Notes: generated by a model from the letters alone, not told the origin. 64,000 bases of DNA from Paracoccaceae bacterium (GCA_026706985.1 JAPOXR010000046.1:1-64000); one strand, 5' to 3'; shown: positions 1 to 10,064, counted from the stretch's first letter. Numbers and translations: made by a program.

Positions 1-497
1 AACCGCCGGAAACCCCGCCCATGGAAGCTTCAATCCATGGTTTGAGAAATGCAGGTTAGAAATGCCTGTCACAGTTCGAATACTTCCGGAACTTGCTCGG
101 GCACTGCAAAGACCATCATGTCTCAGATCGGAAGCAGGATGTCTGGCAGCCGGATCCGCGAACCGCAATTCCGGACTTCCGTGAGAGGAGCATGCCGGAA
201 AGCAGTGATGGCAGATTGTCCCGCTTGCAGGATGCAATTGCAAATTCCCGGTCAGCGATTTCCTTCCGTAGCAGTCCAGACTGTTCGTCGTCGATCGGAA
301 ATGGTTCATTTGCTGATCCAAAAGCGCGCTTGAGTGGCGAGCGAGGCATGCTGTAGCCGCGCTTGAAAGGAGCCCGGTGCAATCTTGGCCAAAGTGCCGG
401 GGCGGACCAGGATCTGCCGGAAATGATTTGCGTCTCAATGCGCTCGATGATCCTTGAAGGGCGCACCGGCGAATTTTGTATCATTGCTGAGTGCCGA
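1..497. other. No supported gene
   Basis: This stretch lies downstream of the minus-strand AbrB-type gene. Short overlapping open frames exist on both strands, but none has a recognisable domain or a convincing ribosome binding site. One minus-strand frame faintly recalls the start of a GntR-type regulator (an IIERIETQI segment near 440-470). That is too weak to call. Confidence 0.5.
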
Positions 498-1520
498 TTA
501 TCTGCTGGCCAACCATTTGGCGAAGAGTTGCGCAAACAGGATCACCAGAAATATCCGCGTGATGTGGTGGGCAATCACGTAGGCGACATCGGTATCGGCG
601 ATGACGGCGATCATGGCCATTTCCGCCTGGCCACCGGGCAGAAAGGCGAGGGTGGCGGCAAGCGGCTCCACCGGCAGGATGATTGTGATCAGAATGATCA
701 GGGCAACGCTGATTACCGTGACAATCAGGCTGTAAGCGGCACCTGACAATACATAAGCGCGCACTTCATAGGCTGTGATTCCGGAATAACGGACACCGAC
801 GCCGATGCCGATGGCGAACTGCGCCGCCCACAGCATCTCGACCGGTGGTCGCGAATTGATCAGGCCGCTCAGTGAAAGAGCGGCGGAAAGGGCAATCGGT
901 CCGAGCAGCGATGCGCCGGGGATCCTGAGCTTCAGGGCCGACCACCAGCCAACCAACCCTGCGGCGACCATCAGGAGGATTTCATGGTGAGGCAGCGCGG
1001 CGGCGAATTGCCCCGGGGGGCGCCTGAGATCGAGGCCCCAGAATGCGGTGACAGCGATCGGCACAAAGATGAAGATCACCAGAACACGCGTGGCGTGGAT
1101 CAGTGACATCGCACGCACATTGCCGCCAGCTTCCTCACCGAAGATGAGCATATCCTGAAGCCCGCCCGGCATGGCCGAGTAAAATGAAGTCCGGCGGTCG
1201 AAACCGAGGCGGCGGAACAGCAGGAATCCGGCGGCTCCGACTACGGCGGTGAAGGGGATTACGAATAAAAGAGACATGGCAATCGCCGGCAGCGAAGCCA
1301 GCAGTTCCGGGGTCACCGTCGATCCGATGGCAACGCCGAGAAAGGTCCGCATTGCCATGCCGACCGCGCCCATTCCCTGCATCGGTAAGCCAGCGAGAGC
1401 GGCGGCCAGAAGGCCGAAAAGCGGCCCCAGCAGGAGGGGGAGAGGAAAACCCAGGAACACAGATGCGGCGGCACCGATGCCGGCATAGGCCAGCGTGGCA
1501 AGCCGCTGTTTCGTCAGCAC
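498..1520 (-). CDS. AbrB-family integral membrane protein (putative transporter)
   Basis: The 340-residue protein is almost entirely hydrophobic, with about ten membrane segments arranged as two similar halves. Each half has the family's Gly/Pro-rich pattern: LLLGPLFGLL near the N terminus and ASLLGPIALSAAL in the second half. A FLGVAIGSTVTPELL motif follows the second helix. This is the AbrB/ammonia-monooxygenase-associated membrane family, a putative small-molecule transporter of the inner membrane. It is unrelated to the AbrB DNA-binding regulators despite the name. It is transcribed away from the cox-type cluster, with only about 25 to 90 bp between the divergent starts. The substrate cannot be read from the sequence. 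Confidence 0.8.
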   Translation of the reverse strand: MLTKQRLATLAYAGIGAAASVFLGFPLPLLLGPLFGLLAAALAGLPMQGMGAVGMAMRTFLGVAIGSTVTPELLASLPAIAMSLLFVIPFTAVVGAAGFLLFRRLGFDRRTSFYSAMPGGLQDMLIFGEEAGGNVRAMSLIHATRVLVIFIFVPIAVTAFWGLDLRRPPGQFAAALPHHEILLMVAAGLVGWWSALKLRIPGASLLGPIALSAALSLSGLINSRPPVEMLWAAQFAIGIGVGVRYSGITAYEVRAYVLSGAAYSLIVTVISVALIILITIILPVEPLAATLAFLPGGQAEMAMIAVIADTDVAYVIAHHITRIFLVILFAQLFAKWLASR

Positions 1521-1544
1521 TCTTTTGACTCTGGTAGACGCGCC

Positions 1545-2522
1545 GTGCCGTCATTATTGTGGCCGGTCACAGGTTGCAAATACCTCCCCGGAACAGGAAA
1601 CCGGAAATTGAATGATAAGCCGCTGTCGATTGATTCCGTGCAGGCCATGCTCGCCGGGGCGGATTATATCTGCCCGCGTCCACTGGCAGCGGCGGTGTTC
1701 CTTTCTCTGAAACTCGGGCGGCCGCTGTTCCTCGAAGGAGAGGCCGGAGTCGGCAAGACGGCAATCGCATCGGCCATCGCCATGGCCAGCGGCAGCGAAC
1801 TGATCCGCCTGCAATGCTATGAGGGGTTGGATTCAGCCTCGGCGGTCTGCGAGTGGAATTTCTCCGCCCAGATGATCGCCATCCGCACCGCTGAGGCCTC
1901 CGGCGGCATTGCGCGCGGAGAATTGCAGAAGGAGTTGTTCTCCGAGGAATTTCTCGTCGCCAGACCGCTCCTGAAAGCCCTCAGACCGCCTGACGGCCGC
2001 CCGCCGGTCCTGTTGATCGATGAAATCGACCGCACCGATGAACCGTTTGAGGCGTTCCTCCTCGAGGCGCTGAGCGAGTTCCAGATAACCATCCCGGAAC
2101 TCGGCACGATCAAGGCCGAGCAGCCGCCGATTGTCATTCTGACCTCAAACCGGACCCGCGAAGTGCATGATGCGCTGAAGCGGCGGTGCTTCTATCATTG
2201 GGTCGATTTTCCCGATTTCGAACAGGAAACGCGGATCGTGGAACTGCACGCACCGCTGGCCTCACAGCGATTGAGCCGGGAAGTGGTGGCCTTCGTTCAG
2301 CGGCTGCGCGCCGAGGATCTGTTCAAGCGGCCGGGGATAGCCGAGACCATCGACTGGGCCAAATGCCTGTTGGCGCTCGACATCACCGTTCTTTCGCCGG
2401 CGGTGATTGCCGACACGGTCGGGGCGGTGCTGAAATACAAGGATGATATTCAGAGGCTACAGGAGTTTGATCTCGACCGAATGCTGGAACAGGCGACGGC
2501 GGATGCCGGAATGGCGGACTGA
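1545..2522 (+). CDS. coxD: MoxR-type AAA+ ATPase, CoxD-like
   Basis: An AAA+ ATPase of the MoxR/CoxD family. Walker A is GEAGVGKT at residues 65-72, Walker B is VLLIDEID at 155-162, and sensor 1 is ILTSN at 198-202, followed by an LKRRC arginine motif. CoxD proteins act in the cytoplasm in maturing the molybdenum active site of CO-dehydrogenase-type hydroxylases, together with the VWA protein CoxE. The next gene is coxE, overlapping by one base (TGATG). The listed ATG start has no clear ribosome binding site. An in-frame TTG at 1608, preceded by GGAA, is a plausible alternative and would remove a non-conserved 21-residue leader. It opens the molybdenum hydroxylase cluster. Confidence 0.88.
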   Translation: MPSLLWPVTGCKYLPGTGNRKLNDKPLSIDSVQAMLAGADYICPRPLAAAVFLSLKLGRPLFLEGEAGVGKTAIASAIAMASGSELIRLQCYEGLDSASAVCEWNFSAQMIAIRTAEASGGIARGELQKELFSEEFLVARPLLKALRPPDGRPPVLLIDEIDRTDEPFEAFLLEALSEFQITIPELGTIKAEQPPIVILTSNRTREVHDALKRRCFYHWVDFPDFEQETRIVELHAPLASQRLSREVVAFVQRLRAEDLFKRPGIAETIDWAKCLLALDITVLSPAVIADTVGAVLKYKDDIQRLQEFDLDRMLEQATADAGMAD

Positions 2523-3781
2523 TGAGTGCGTCGACTACATCCTGCCCGGAAGGAGGAGCACTGGTCCGGAACGTGACCCAATTTGCCCGCGCTCTCCGGC
2601 GCGGCGGGTTGCAGGTCGGTCCCGGGCAAGTGGTCGACGCCATCCGCGCGGTTACCGCCGCCGGTTTTTCCAGCCGGGAGGATTTTTACTGGATCCTGCA
2701 TGCCTGCTTTGTCGTGCGTGGCGAAGACCGGCAGGTCTTCGCGCAGACATTCCGACTGTTCTGGCGCGACCCGAGAATCCTTGAGCGATTGATGTCGTTG
2801 CTGCTCCCGTCGGTTCGCGGTGTGCAGCGGGAACAACAGGCGGATGCCGCCGCCCGCAGGGCCGCGGAGGCGCTACTGGACAAGTTTGAGCCGGGTGCAC
2901 CGGCACAGGAAAGCAGCGGGCATGAGTTCGGATTGGCGGTCAATTCCGAAGGCACCGCGGCTTCAAGTGAAAGGCTGCGGCATCTTGACTTCGAGCAGAT
3001 GAGCAATGCCGAGTTGACCGAGGCACGGAAGATCATCGCTGAACTTCGCATACCGGTGAGGCCGATGGTTTCCCGGCGCCGGCGTGTCCATCCGCGGGGC
3101 CCGTATCCGGACTGGCGGTCGACGATGCGGCAGGCGGCGGCGCGGGGCGGCGAAATCAACGAACTGGCCCTGCAGGGAAGGCAACAACGCTGGCCGGGAC
3201 TGGTCGCACTATGCGATATTTCCGGCAGTATGGCAGCGTATTCACGCAATATTCTGCGGTTTCTGCATGCCCTGTCGCATCGCGAAGGTTCCGGTTGGAG
3301 CCGGGTTCATGCATTCACATTCGGCACCCGGCTGACCAATATTTCAAGGCATCTCCGTATCCAGGACATCGATGCGGCACTCGCGGCGGCGGGTTCCGAC
3401 TCGCCGGATTGGGAAGGTGGCACCCGAATCGGCCAATGTCTCGGCGCGTTCAACCGCGACTGGTCCGGGAGAATCATGGGGTCGGGCGCCTATACGCTGC
3501 TGATCACGGATGGGCTGGACGGCGGCGAGGCGGGCGAACTTGCGCGGGAAGCGCGTTTTCTCCGGCTGCGGTCGCGGCGGCTGATCTGGATCAACCCGCT
3601 TCTGCGTTGGCAGGGATTCCTGCCGAAAGCACGGGGAATTCGTGAGATGCTGCCACATGTCGACTGTTTCCGCTCCGCCCACAACATCACCTCACTCGCC
3701 GACCTGGCAAAGGCTCTCGGGCAGACCGGAGATGCCGGCGAGAAACCGAGATTGCTGGCGGCGCTCAGGAGTGAAGGTTGA
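2522..3781 (+). CDS. coxE: VWA-domain protein CoxE
   Basis: This 419-residue protein belongs to the VWA containing CoxE-like family. The N-terminal 200 residues are helical and Arg-rich. The C-terminal half is a von Willebrand A domain with the metal-binding DISGSM motif at residues 232-237, followed by TFGTRLTNI and LLITDGLDGG segments. CoxE works with the CoxD ATPase in post-translational maturation of the large subunit of CO-dehydrogenase-type enzymes. Its start overlaps the coxD stop by one base, which indicates translational coupling. The following XdhC-like gene overlaps its stop in the same way. Confidence 0.88.
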   Translation: MSASTTSCPEGGALVRNVTQFARALRRGGLQVGPGQVVDAIRAVTAAGFSSREDFYWILHACFVVRGEDRQVFAQTFRLFWRDPRILERLMSLLLPSVRGVQREQQADAAARRAAEALLDKFEPGAPAQESSGHEFGLAVNSEGTAASSERLRHLDFEQMSNAELTEARKIIAELRIPVRPMVSRRRRVHPRGPYPDWRSTMRQAAARGGEINELALQGRQQRWPGLVALCDISGSMAAYSRNILRFLHALSHREGSGWSRVHAFTFGTRLTNISRHLRIQDIDAALAAAGSDSPDWEGGTRIGQCLGAFNRDWSGRIMGSGAYTLLITDGLDGGEAGELAREARFLRLRSRRLIWINPLLRWQGFLPKARGIREMLPHVDCFRSAHNITSLADLAKALGQTGDAGEKPRLLAALRSEG

Positions 3782-4779
3782 TGGCAAACCCGGCCCCGCA
3801 TGACGATATTCCGGCGACCGCGCTGGCGTGGCACCGGGGGCAGGGCGCCGCAATCGCCACGGTGATTGAAACCTGGGGGTCGGCGCCGCGGCCGGCCGGC
3901 AGCCAACTCGCGATTGCCGCCGATGGTTCGATTGCAGGGTCGGTTTCCGGCGGCTGTGTCGAGGGTGCGGTGGTGGCGGAAGCGACCGATTGCATGCGCA
4001 GCGGCACCCCCCGCATACTTGAATTCGGTGTATCCGATGACGAAGCTTTCGCCGTCGGACTTGCCTGCGGCGGGCGCATCCGCGTGCTTGTCGAGCCGAC
4101 CGGTGCCGAGCCCGGAATGCCGGAGAAATTGCTCACGCAACTGGTTCAGTTGCGGGCGGAGAAAGTTCCGGTGGCGGTCCGCACTCATATCAGGAACTGG
4201 GAACGGCAACTCGTGGTCGGCGCCGGGGCCGCACCGGAAATCCGGAAGCGGCTGACTGCAGATCGCTCGGGCATGGATGGCGACTGGTTTACCGCGGTGC
4301 ACAATCCACCGCTGCGGATGCTGGTGGTCGGCGGTGTCCATATTGCGCAGCCCTTGCTCGCGATGGCCCGGAACGCGGGATATGAGACGGTTTTGATTGA
4401 TCCGCGTGAGGCCTTTGCCAGCGGTGACCGGTTCCCCGGTGAATTGATTTTGCATGACTGGCCGGATGAGGCAATTCAGGCGCTTGTGCCGGACCGGAGA
4501 ACCGCTGTCGTCACGCTCACCCATGACCCGAAACTTGATGATCCGGCGATCATCGCCGCCCTGGAAACCGAGGCATTTTATATTGGCAGTCTCGGTTCGG
4601 TGCGCACCCATGAGAAACGTATCAGCCGCTTATCGGAACAGGGGATCGGGCTGGATGGGATCGGGCGCGTCTGCGCGCCGGTCGGCCTCGATATCGGTGC
4701 CAGAACCCCGGCTGAGATCGCCATTGCCATCCTCGCGGAAGTGACCGAAGCCCTGCGGCGGCCGCGGGAGCGGGCATGA
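3781..4779 (+). CDS. XdhC/CoxI-family molybdenum hydroxylase maturation protein
   Basis: XdhC family protein of 332 residues. The N-terminal XdhC domain has ATVIETWGSAPRPAGSQL and GSVSGGCVEGAVV. The C-terminal Rossmann domain has MLVVGGVHIAQPL, YIGSLGS and CAPVGLDIGARTPAEIA. XdhC proteins bind the molybdenum cofactor and assist its sulfuration and insertion into xanthine-dehydrogenase-type enzymes. The ATG at 3781 shares one base with the coxE stop. A TTG one codon upstream is also open but less likely. The stop overlaps the next gene by four bases (ATGA). In CO-dehydrogenase clusters this position is filled by coxF or coxI, and I cannot separate these by eye. Confidence 0.85.
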   Translation: MANPAPHDDIPATALAWHRGQGAAIATVIETWGSAPRPAGSQLAIAADGSIAGSVSGGCVEGAVVAEATDCMRSGTPRILEFGVSDDEAFAVGLACGGRIRVLVEPTGAEPGMPEKLLTQLVQLRAEKVPVAVRTHIRNWERQLVVGAGAAPEIRKRLTADRSGMDGDWFTAVHNPPLRMLVVGGVHIAQPLLAMARNAGYETVLIDPREAFASGDRFPGELILHDWPDEAIQALVPDRRTAVVTLTHDPKLDDPAIIAALETEAFYIGSLGSVRTHEKRISRLSEQGIGLDGIGRVCAPVGLDIGARTPAEIAIAILAEVTEALRRPRERA

Positions 4780-6263
4780 AGTTCGGTTCCGTGCCGCTCG
4801 AGGAAGCCGAAGGCTGTATCCTCGCGCATTCGGTGAAGGTTCACGGCAAGCGGTTCCGCAAAGGGATGCGGCTGACAGCCGACGATATCACACAGTTGTC
4901 GGAGGCCGGAATCGGGGAGCTCACAGTTGCGCGGCTGGAGCCCGGTGATCTCGGCGAAGATGAAGCGGCGCGGCGGATTGCCCGGGCCCTTACCTCCGGC
5001 GCGGAGGGCTTCAGCTGCACTGCCCCGTTCACCGGTCGGGTCAATATTCACGCCTGTCTGCATGGGCTGGTCGAGCTGGATACGGAAAAAATTCTGGCTC
5101 TGAACAGCATTGATACCTCGATCACTTTGGCGACACTGTCGCAGCTGAGACGTGTTGCGCCGAGAACAATGGTGGCAACGGTAAAGGTCATCACCTATGC
5201 CGCGGCGGAACGCGATGTGGCTTCAGCCGAATCCATCGCCGCCGGCGTTCTACGCCTGAGAAAACCGGTCTTTTCCAGCGCCAGCCTGATCCTGACCCGG
5301 ACCGGCGACCTTGCGGACCGTCTCGAGGAAAAGGGTGTGAGGGCAGTGAATTCCCGTCTTCGGGCGCTCGGCATTCCGGTCGGCGAGACCATTCACACCC
5401 GCCACGAGATGGATGCGGTCTGCAATGCGATGAATCAGAGCCGGGGCGAATTGCTCCTTCTCCTCACCGGTTCCGCAACCTCGGATCCAGAGGATGTCGG
5501 CCCCGCCGCCCTGCGTCAGGCCGGCGGCAAATTGCATCGGTTCGGAATGCCGGTTGATCCGGGCAATCTGCTTTTTCTCGGTGAATTGCGCGGCCGCCCG
5601 GTTATCGGTCTGCCGGGTTGCGCGCGCTCGCCGGCGCTGAATGGAGCCGACTGGGTGTTTGAACGCATCGCCTGCGGCGTGGAGGTCACGGACCGCGACA
5701 TCGCGGCGATGGGTACCGGCGGGTTGTTGAAGGAAATTCCGCTCCGCCCGCATCCGCGGGCCGCGGTGCCGGCAGTGGCAGGGAAGCCCTATTTCGAGAT
5801 CGTCATTCTTGATAACAGTGGCGCCGAGGCGTTGCGGCGGGTGCTTTCCACGGCTGTTCGCTCCGATGCCGACCGCGTTCGGGTGGTGTCGGCCAATACA
5901 GTGGACGGGGAACTCGTGCGGCAAAACCCGGGAGTATCTGTGATATCAGCGCCCCGGGGGGTGGGACGCGCCGAACTGATACGTATCGGAATCGCCGCAA
6001 TGGACAGCGCCGCGGCGGCCGTGCTGCTTTTCCCCGCCGATGCGCAACCGGTTACGAGTGAGCAGTTGGATCGCCTGATGGCGGCCTTCAGCCCGGCTGA
6101 CGGCAGAGAAATCTGCCGCTTTGCGAGCAGCGACGGCACAGTGGCCCCGCCGGCATTGTTCGGGCGCAGATTCTTCGAGTCACTGGCTTCATTGTCAGGT
6201 GACCGGGGTGCGGTTTCGGTTTCAGCCGAGGCGGAATCCTTCGCCGTAGAGATTCAGCCTTGA
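4776..6263 (+). CDS. Molybdopterin-binding (MoeA-like) / MobA-like nucleotidyltransferase fusion protein
   Basis: This 495-residue protein matches the two-domain family of molybdopterin-binding plus NTP-transferase proteins found in CO/xanthine dehydrogenase clusters. Residues 1 to about 330 are MoeA-like, with LLLLTGSATSDPEDVGPAAL and a VIGLPGCARSPALNGADW segment. The remainder resembles the MobA/MocA nucleotidyltransferase domain (VLLFPADAQPVTSEQLDRL, PALFGRRFFESL). The expected N-terminal LAAGxSxRMG nucleotide-binding loop of that second domain is absent. The sequence runs from FEIVILDN directly into the post-loop helix. The domain may therefore no longer transfer CMP, and cytidylylation of the cofactor may be done elsewhere. 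It sits between xdhC and coxS. Confidence 0.8.
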   Translation: MKFGSVPLEEAEGCILAHSVKVHGKRFRKGMRLTADDITQLSEAGIGELTVARLEPGDLGEDEAARRIARALTSGAEGFSCTAPFTGRVNIHACLHGLVELDTEKILALNSIDTSITLATLSQLRRVAPRTMVATVKVITYAAAERDVASAESIAAGVLRLRKPVFSSASLILTRTGDLADRLEEKGVRAVNSRLRALGIPVGETIHTRHEMDAVCNAMNQSRGELLLLLTGSATSDPEDVGPAALRQAGGKLHRFGMPVDPGNLLFLGELRGRPVIGLPGCARSPALNGADWVFERIACGVEVTDRDIAAMGTGGLLKEIPLRPHPRAAVPAVAGKPYFEIVILDNSGAEALRRVLSTAVRSDADRVRVVSANTVDGELVRQNPGVSVISAPRGVGRAELIRIGIAAMDSAAAAVLLFPADAQPVTSEQLDRLMAAFSPADGREICRFASSDGTVAPPALFGRRFFESLASLSGDRGAVSVSAEAESFAVEIQP

Positions 6264-6332
6264 CTCGGAAATTGCAGTTTCGCATGCATTCGGTATGGTG
6301 CAATTGAGGGTCAGTCGCAGAGGAGTGTTGCA

Positions 6333-6809
6333 ATGCCAAATGTCAGCATGACCGTGAACGGTCGGAATGTGTCCGGCGAGATCGAAGGACGCACTTTGCT
6401 GTCGGAATTCATCCGTGACACACTTCAACTGACCGGCACCCATGTCGGTTGTGATACCAGCCAGTGTGGTGCCTGTGTTGTGCATGCGGATGGCAGGGCG
6501 GTGAAGTCCTGCACCATGTTTGCCTGGGAGGCGGAAGGCGCGGATATCGTTTCAATTGAGGGTATGGCGAATGCGGATGGTTCACTCGGCGTGATCCAGC
6601 AGGCTTTCCAGGATAACCACGGGCTGCAGTGCGGTTTCTGCACGCCCGGCATGGTGATGTCGGCCGCGGCTCTGCTGCAGGACAATCCCGATCCCAGCGA
6701 AGCGGAGATCCGCGATTACCTGGAAGGAAATATCTGCCGCTGCACCGGCTATCACAATATCGTGAAAGCTATTCAGGCGGCAGCCGGAAGTCTGCGGGCA
6801 GCAGCCTGA
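6333..6809 (+). CDS. coxS: [2Fe-2S] small subunit of a CO-dehydrogenase-type molybdenum hydroxylase (CoxS)
   Basis: This 158-residue protein is the standard length for the iron-sulfur subunit. The plant-type ferredoxin cluster is ligated by C40, C45, C48 and C60. The second, helical-domain cluster is ligated by C100, C103 (CGFCTPGM), C135 and C137 (CRCTGYHNI). The start has a good ribosome binding site (AGAGGAG). It carries electrons from the molybdenum subunit to the FAD subunit. The gene order S-L-M is the order known for form II clusters, while form I clusters use M-S-L. Confidence 0.95.
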   Translation: MPNVSMTVNGRNVSGEIEGRTLLSEFIRDTLQLTGTHVGCDTSQCGACVVHADGRAVKSCTMFAWEAEGADIVSIEGMANADGSLGVIQQAFQDNHGLQCGFCTPGMVMSAAALLQDNPDPSEAEIRDYLEGNICRCTGYHNIVKAIQAAAGSLRAAA

Positions 6810-6846
6810 CAGACCCGTACACGGAATTAAATTGAGGGAGGCAAAA

Positions 6847-9213
6847 ATGCCGAAGGATTTTGGCATCGGTGCAAGCACAAAGCGCCGCGAGGACGCCCGT
6901 TTTCTGACCGGAAACGGTCAATATACCGACGACATCAACATCCATGGCCAGGCCTATGCGCATTTCCTGCGTTCGCAGGTGGCGCATGGAAAAATCTCTG
7001 CGGTCAATGTGGAAGCGGCGGCGGCGATGCCCGGTGTCATCCGCATTTTCACCGGCGCGGATTTTGAAGGTGTCGGCGGCCTGCCCTGCGGCTGGCAGGT
7101 GACCGACCGCCATGGCGAGCCGATGAAAGAGCCGGGTCACCCGGTCCTGGCGCAGGGTAAAGTGCGGCATGTCGGCGATCCAATCGCCGCGGTGGTTGCG
7201 GAATCGGCGGCCGAAGCGCGCGATGCGGCGGAGGCAATCGAGGTTGAGATCGAGGAACTCCCGGCGGTTATCGATATGAAGGCGGCCGTGGAAGGCGGTC
7301 CGCTGGTGCATGACGATATCGGCTCAAACCTCTGCTATGACTGGGGCTTTATCGAAGACAACCGTGACGAGGTTGATGCGGCGATCCGCGATGCCCACCA
7401 TGTCACGACACTGGAATTAACCAATAACCGGCTCGTTCCGAATGCCATGGAGCCGCGGGTCGCTGTCGGCGATTACAACGCCGCCAATGACGAATCCACT
7501 CTCTACACCACATCGCAGAACCCGCATGTGATCCGACTCCTGATGGGCGCGTTTGTGCTTGCGGTTCCGGAGCATAAGCTGCGCGTCGTGGCTCCCGATG
7601 TCGGTGGCGGGTTCGGATCGAAAATCTTCCACTATGCGGAGGAAGCCTTCTGCACACTGGCTGCGCGTCAATTGCGGCGGGCGGTCAAATGGACCGCAAG
7701 CAGGTCGGAAGCATTTGTCACCGATGCGCATGGCCGCGACCATGTCACCAGAATTGAGCTGGCACTCGATGATGGCGGGCATTTCGTCGCCATAAGGACG
7801 TCGACGCTGGCTAATCTCGGTGCCTATCTGTCGACATTCGCGCCTTCAATCCCAACCTGGCTGCATGGTACGCTGATGGCCGGAAACTACCGTACGCCCT
7901 TGATCTATGTGAATGTCAGGGCGGTGTTCACGAATACAGTGCCGGTCGATGCGTATCGCGGTGCCGGCCGACCGGAAGCCACGTTCCAGCTGGAGCGCGT
8001 CATTGACAAGGCGGCGCGTGAGCTTGGCATAGATCCGATCGAAATCCGCCGTCGTAACTTCATTGCGGCGGAAGATTTTCCTTATGCCACGCCGGTTGCG
8101 CTCGAGTATGACACCGGAAACTACCATGCCACCATGGACCGGCTCGAGGAGATTGCGGATCTGCAGGGGTTTGAGGCCAGGGCCGAGACTTCGCAGGCAA
8201 AGGGCAAACTGCGCGGGCTGGGCGTCAATTGCTACATCGAGGCCTGCGGCATCGCGCCTTCCAATCTGGTCGGTCAACTCGGTGCCAGAGCCGGCCTTTA
8301 TGAAAGCGCCACTGTCCGGGTCAACGCCACCGGTTCGGTGACGGTCATGACCGGATCGCATTCGCACGGGCAGGGACATGAGACCACTTTTCCACAGGTG
8401 GTCGCCGATATGCTCGGTATCGAAGAGGGTCAGGTCAATATCCTGCATGGCGACACCGCCAACACGCCGATGGGGATGGGAACTTATGGATCCCGTTCCA
8501 TAGCGGTCGGTGGTGCGGCGATGGTGCGGGCGACGGAAAAAATAATTTCCAAGGCAAAGAAGATCGCCGCACATCTGATGGAGGCCTCGGCCGAGGATAT
8601 TGAATTCAGCGAAGGCGCCTTCAAGGTGGCTGGCACCGATAAACAGGTGGCTTGGGGTGATGTCTGCCTCGCCGCCTATGTGCCACATAATTACCCGCTC
8701 GCGGAACTTGAGCCGGGGCTGGAGGAAACGGCGTTTTATGACCCGGCGAATTTCACCTTTCCGGCCGGTGCCTATGCCTGTGAAGTCGAACTCGACCCTG
8801 AAACCGGCAAAGTTGACGTCTGTTCCTTCGCTGCCGCGGATGATTTCGGTAACATCATCAATCCGATGATCGTCGATGGGCAGGTGCATGGCGGAATTGC
8901 CCAAGGTGTCGGGCAGGCTTTGCTGGAGAACGCGGTTTATGATTCTGACGGCCAGCTGCTGTCAGGAAGCTATATGGATTATGCGATGCCGCGTGCCGAT
9001 GACGTGCCCTCTTTCACGGTGGACCATTCCTGTCAGACGCCATGCACGCACAATCCGCTCGGCGTGAAGGGCTGTGGAGAGGCCGGTGCCATCGGATCTC
9101 CGCCAGCCGTTGTCAACGCCGTCGTCGATGCGCTCTCGCGGGGCGGATATGAGGTTGCGCATATCGATATGCCGCTGAGCCCGTCGCGGGTCTGGCAGGC
9201 GATGAATGCGTAA
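6847..9213 (+). CDS. coxL: Molybdenum-binding large subunit, form II CoxL-like
   Basis: This 788-residue catalytic subunit belongs to the xanthine oxidase family and binds molybdopterin cytosine dinucleotide. The start at 6847 follows a GAGGGAGG ribosome binding site. The frame is open for five more codons from a TTG. The active-site loop reads AYRGAGR at residues 369-375, the form II signature. True aerobic CO dehydrogenases (form I) have AYxCSFR, in which the Cys binds copper. The [12 protein letters not shown] motif near the C terminus supplies the catalytic glutamate. Other family landmarks are DVGGGFGSK and [12 protein letters not shown]. Substrate is uncertain: form II enzymes are often annotated as CO dehydrogenase but may oxidise other aldehydes, N-heterocycles or related compounds. 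Confidence 0.9.
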   Translation: MPKDFGIGASTKRREDARFLTGNGQYTDDINIHGQAYAHFLRSQVAHGKISAVNVEAAAAMPGVIRIFTGADFEGVGGLPCGWQVTDRHGEPMKEPGHPVLAQGKVRHVGDPIAAVVAESAAEARDAAEAIEVEIEELPAVIDMKAAVEGGPLVHDDIGSNLCYDWGFIEDNRDEVDAAIRDAHHVTTLELTNNRLVPNAMEPRVAVGDYNAANDESTLYTTSQNPHVIRLLMGAFVLAVPEHKLRVVAPDVGGGFGSKIFHYAEEAFCTLAARQLRRAVKWTASRSEAFVTDAHGRDHVTRIELALDDGGHFVAIRTSTLANLGAYLSTFAPSIPTWLHGTLMAGNYRTPLIYVNVRAVFTNTVPVDAYRGAGRPEATFQLERVIDKAARELGIDPIEIRRRNFIAAEDFPYATPVALEYDTGNYHATMDRLEEIADLQGFEARAETSQAKGKLRGLGVNCYIEACGIAPSNLVGQLGARAGLYESATVRVNATGSVTVMTGSHSHGQGHETTFPQVVADMLGIEEGQVNILHGDTANTPMGMGTYGSRSIAVGGAAMVRATEKIISKAKKIAAHLMEASAEDIEFSEGAFKVAGTDKQVAWGDVCLAAYVPHNYPLAELEPGLEETAFYDPANFTFPAGAYACEVELDPETGKVDVCSFAAADDFGNIINPMIVDGQVHGGIAQGVGQALLENAVYDSDGQLLSGSYMDYAMPRADDVPSFTVDHSCQTPCTHNPLGVKGCGEAGAIGSPPAVVNAVVDALSRGGYEVAHIDMPLSPSRVWQAMNA

Positions 9214-9278
9214 GCGTCGCCGGTTCATTTCCCGGCCAGCGGAGATGCGCCGGGTCGGCTATTGAGGAGAGATGACGA

Positions 9279-10064
9279 ATGTATGATTTTGAATTTGAAC
9301 GGCCGGCCACAGTGGCTGATGCGGTTGCGGCTCTCCGCACTGAGGGTGCTCAGGTGCTTGCCGGCGGACAGACAATCATTCCAACCATGAAAAACCGGCT
9401 GGCGCAGCCTGTGAAACTGGTTTCGGTGGGTGGAATTGCCGACATGTCCGGAGTCTCGGTGGGTGACGGTTGCCTGACTGTCGGGGCCGCTACCTGTCAT
9501 GCGGATGTTGCCGCCGCGGCAGCGGGTGCCTATCCGGCTCTCGCGTCTCTGGCGGCGAATATCGGTGATCCGGCGGTGCGCAACCGTGGCACCATCGGCG
9601 GCTCAATCGCAAATGATGATCCCGCTTCCTGCTACCCGGCTGCGGTGCTTGCGTCGGGTGCCGATATCATCACCGATCGCAGGCGTCTCGCCGCCGATGA
9701 TTTTTTCCTCGGAATGTTCGAAACCGCATTGGAGGAAGGCGAATTGATCCTTGAGGTGAGTTTCCCCATCCCGGATGCGGCAAGCTATCAGAAATTCGAA
9801 CAGCCGGCTTCGCGCTTCGCCCTGGTCGGCGCGTTCGTGGCACGCTCAGGCGGTTTGGTGCGGGTTGCGATCACCGGCGCGTCCGATAGCGGTGTGTTCC
9901 GCTGGCGCGAGGCGGAAGCCGCGCTGTCGGACGATTTCAGCCGCTCTTCCCTGAATGGCTTGGCGCTGTCTCCCGAGGGGATGATCTCCGACATCCATGG
10001 AACTCCGGAATATCGTGCGCATTTGGCGGGCGTGCTGACAGCGCGTGCGGTCGAGGCGGCGTGA
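9279..10064 (+). CDS. coxM: FAD-binding medium subunit of the molybdenum hydroxylase (CoxM)
   Basis: This 261-residue FAD subunit has both family FAD-binding motifs: AGGQTIIPTMKNRLAQP near residue 30 and TIGGSIANDDPASCYPAA near residue 105. It passes electrons from the iron-sulfur subunit to the external acceptor. The start follows an AGGAGAG ribosome binding site, 65 bp after coxL. It is slightly shorter than typical CoxM proteins (about 265-290 residues) but looks complete. It is the last gene of the cluster before the hairpin at 10185. Confidence 0.92.
   Translation: MYDFEFERPATVADAVAALRTEGAQVLAGGQTIIPTMKNRLAQPVKLVSVGGIADMSGVSVGDGCLTVGAATCHADVAAAAAGAYPALASLAANIGDPAVRNRGTIGGSIANDDPASCYPAAVLASGADIITDRRRLAADDFFLGMFETALEEGELILEVSFPIPDAASYQKFEQPASRFALVGAFVARSGGLVRVAITGASDSGVFRWREAEAALSDDFSRSSLNGLALSPEGMISDIHGTPEYRAHLAGVLTARAVEAA

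Noticed and set aside
116-535. Possible GntR-type regulator remnant on the minus strand
   Set aside because: Only a short IIERIETQI-like segment is suggestive. There is no helix-turn-helix continuation, so it is not reported as a gene.
3490-4611. 373-codon open frame on the minus strand
   Set aside because: It is antisense to coxE and the XdhC-like gene, whose domains and coupled starts are clear.
7846-8904. 352-codon open frame on the minus strand
   Set aside because: It is antisense to the centre of coxL, which has intact catalytic motifs in the other strand.
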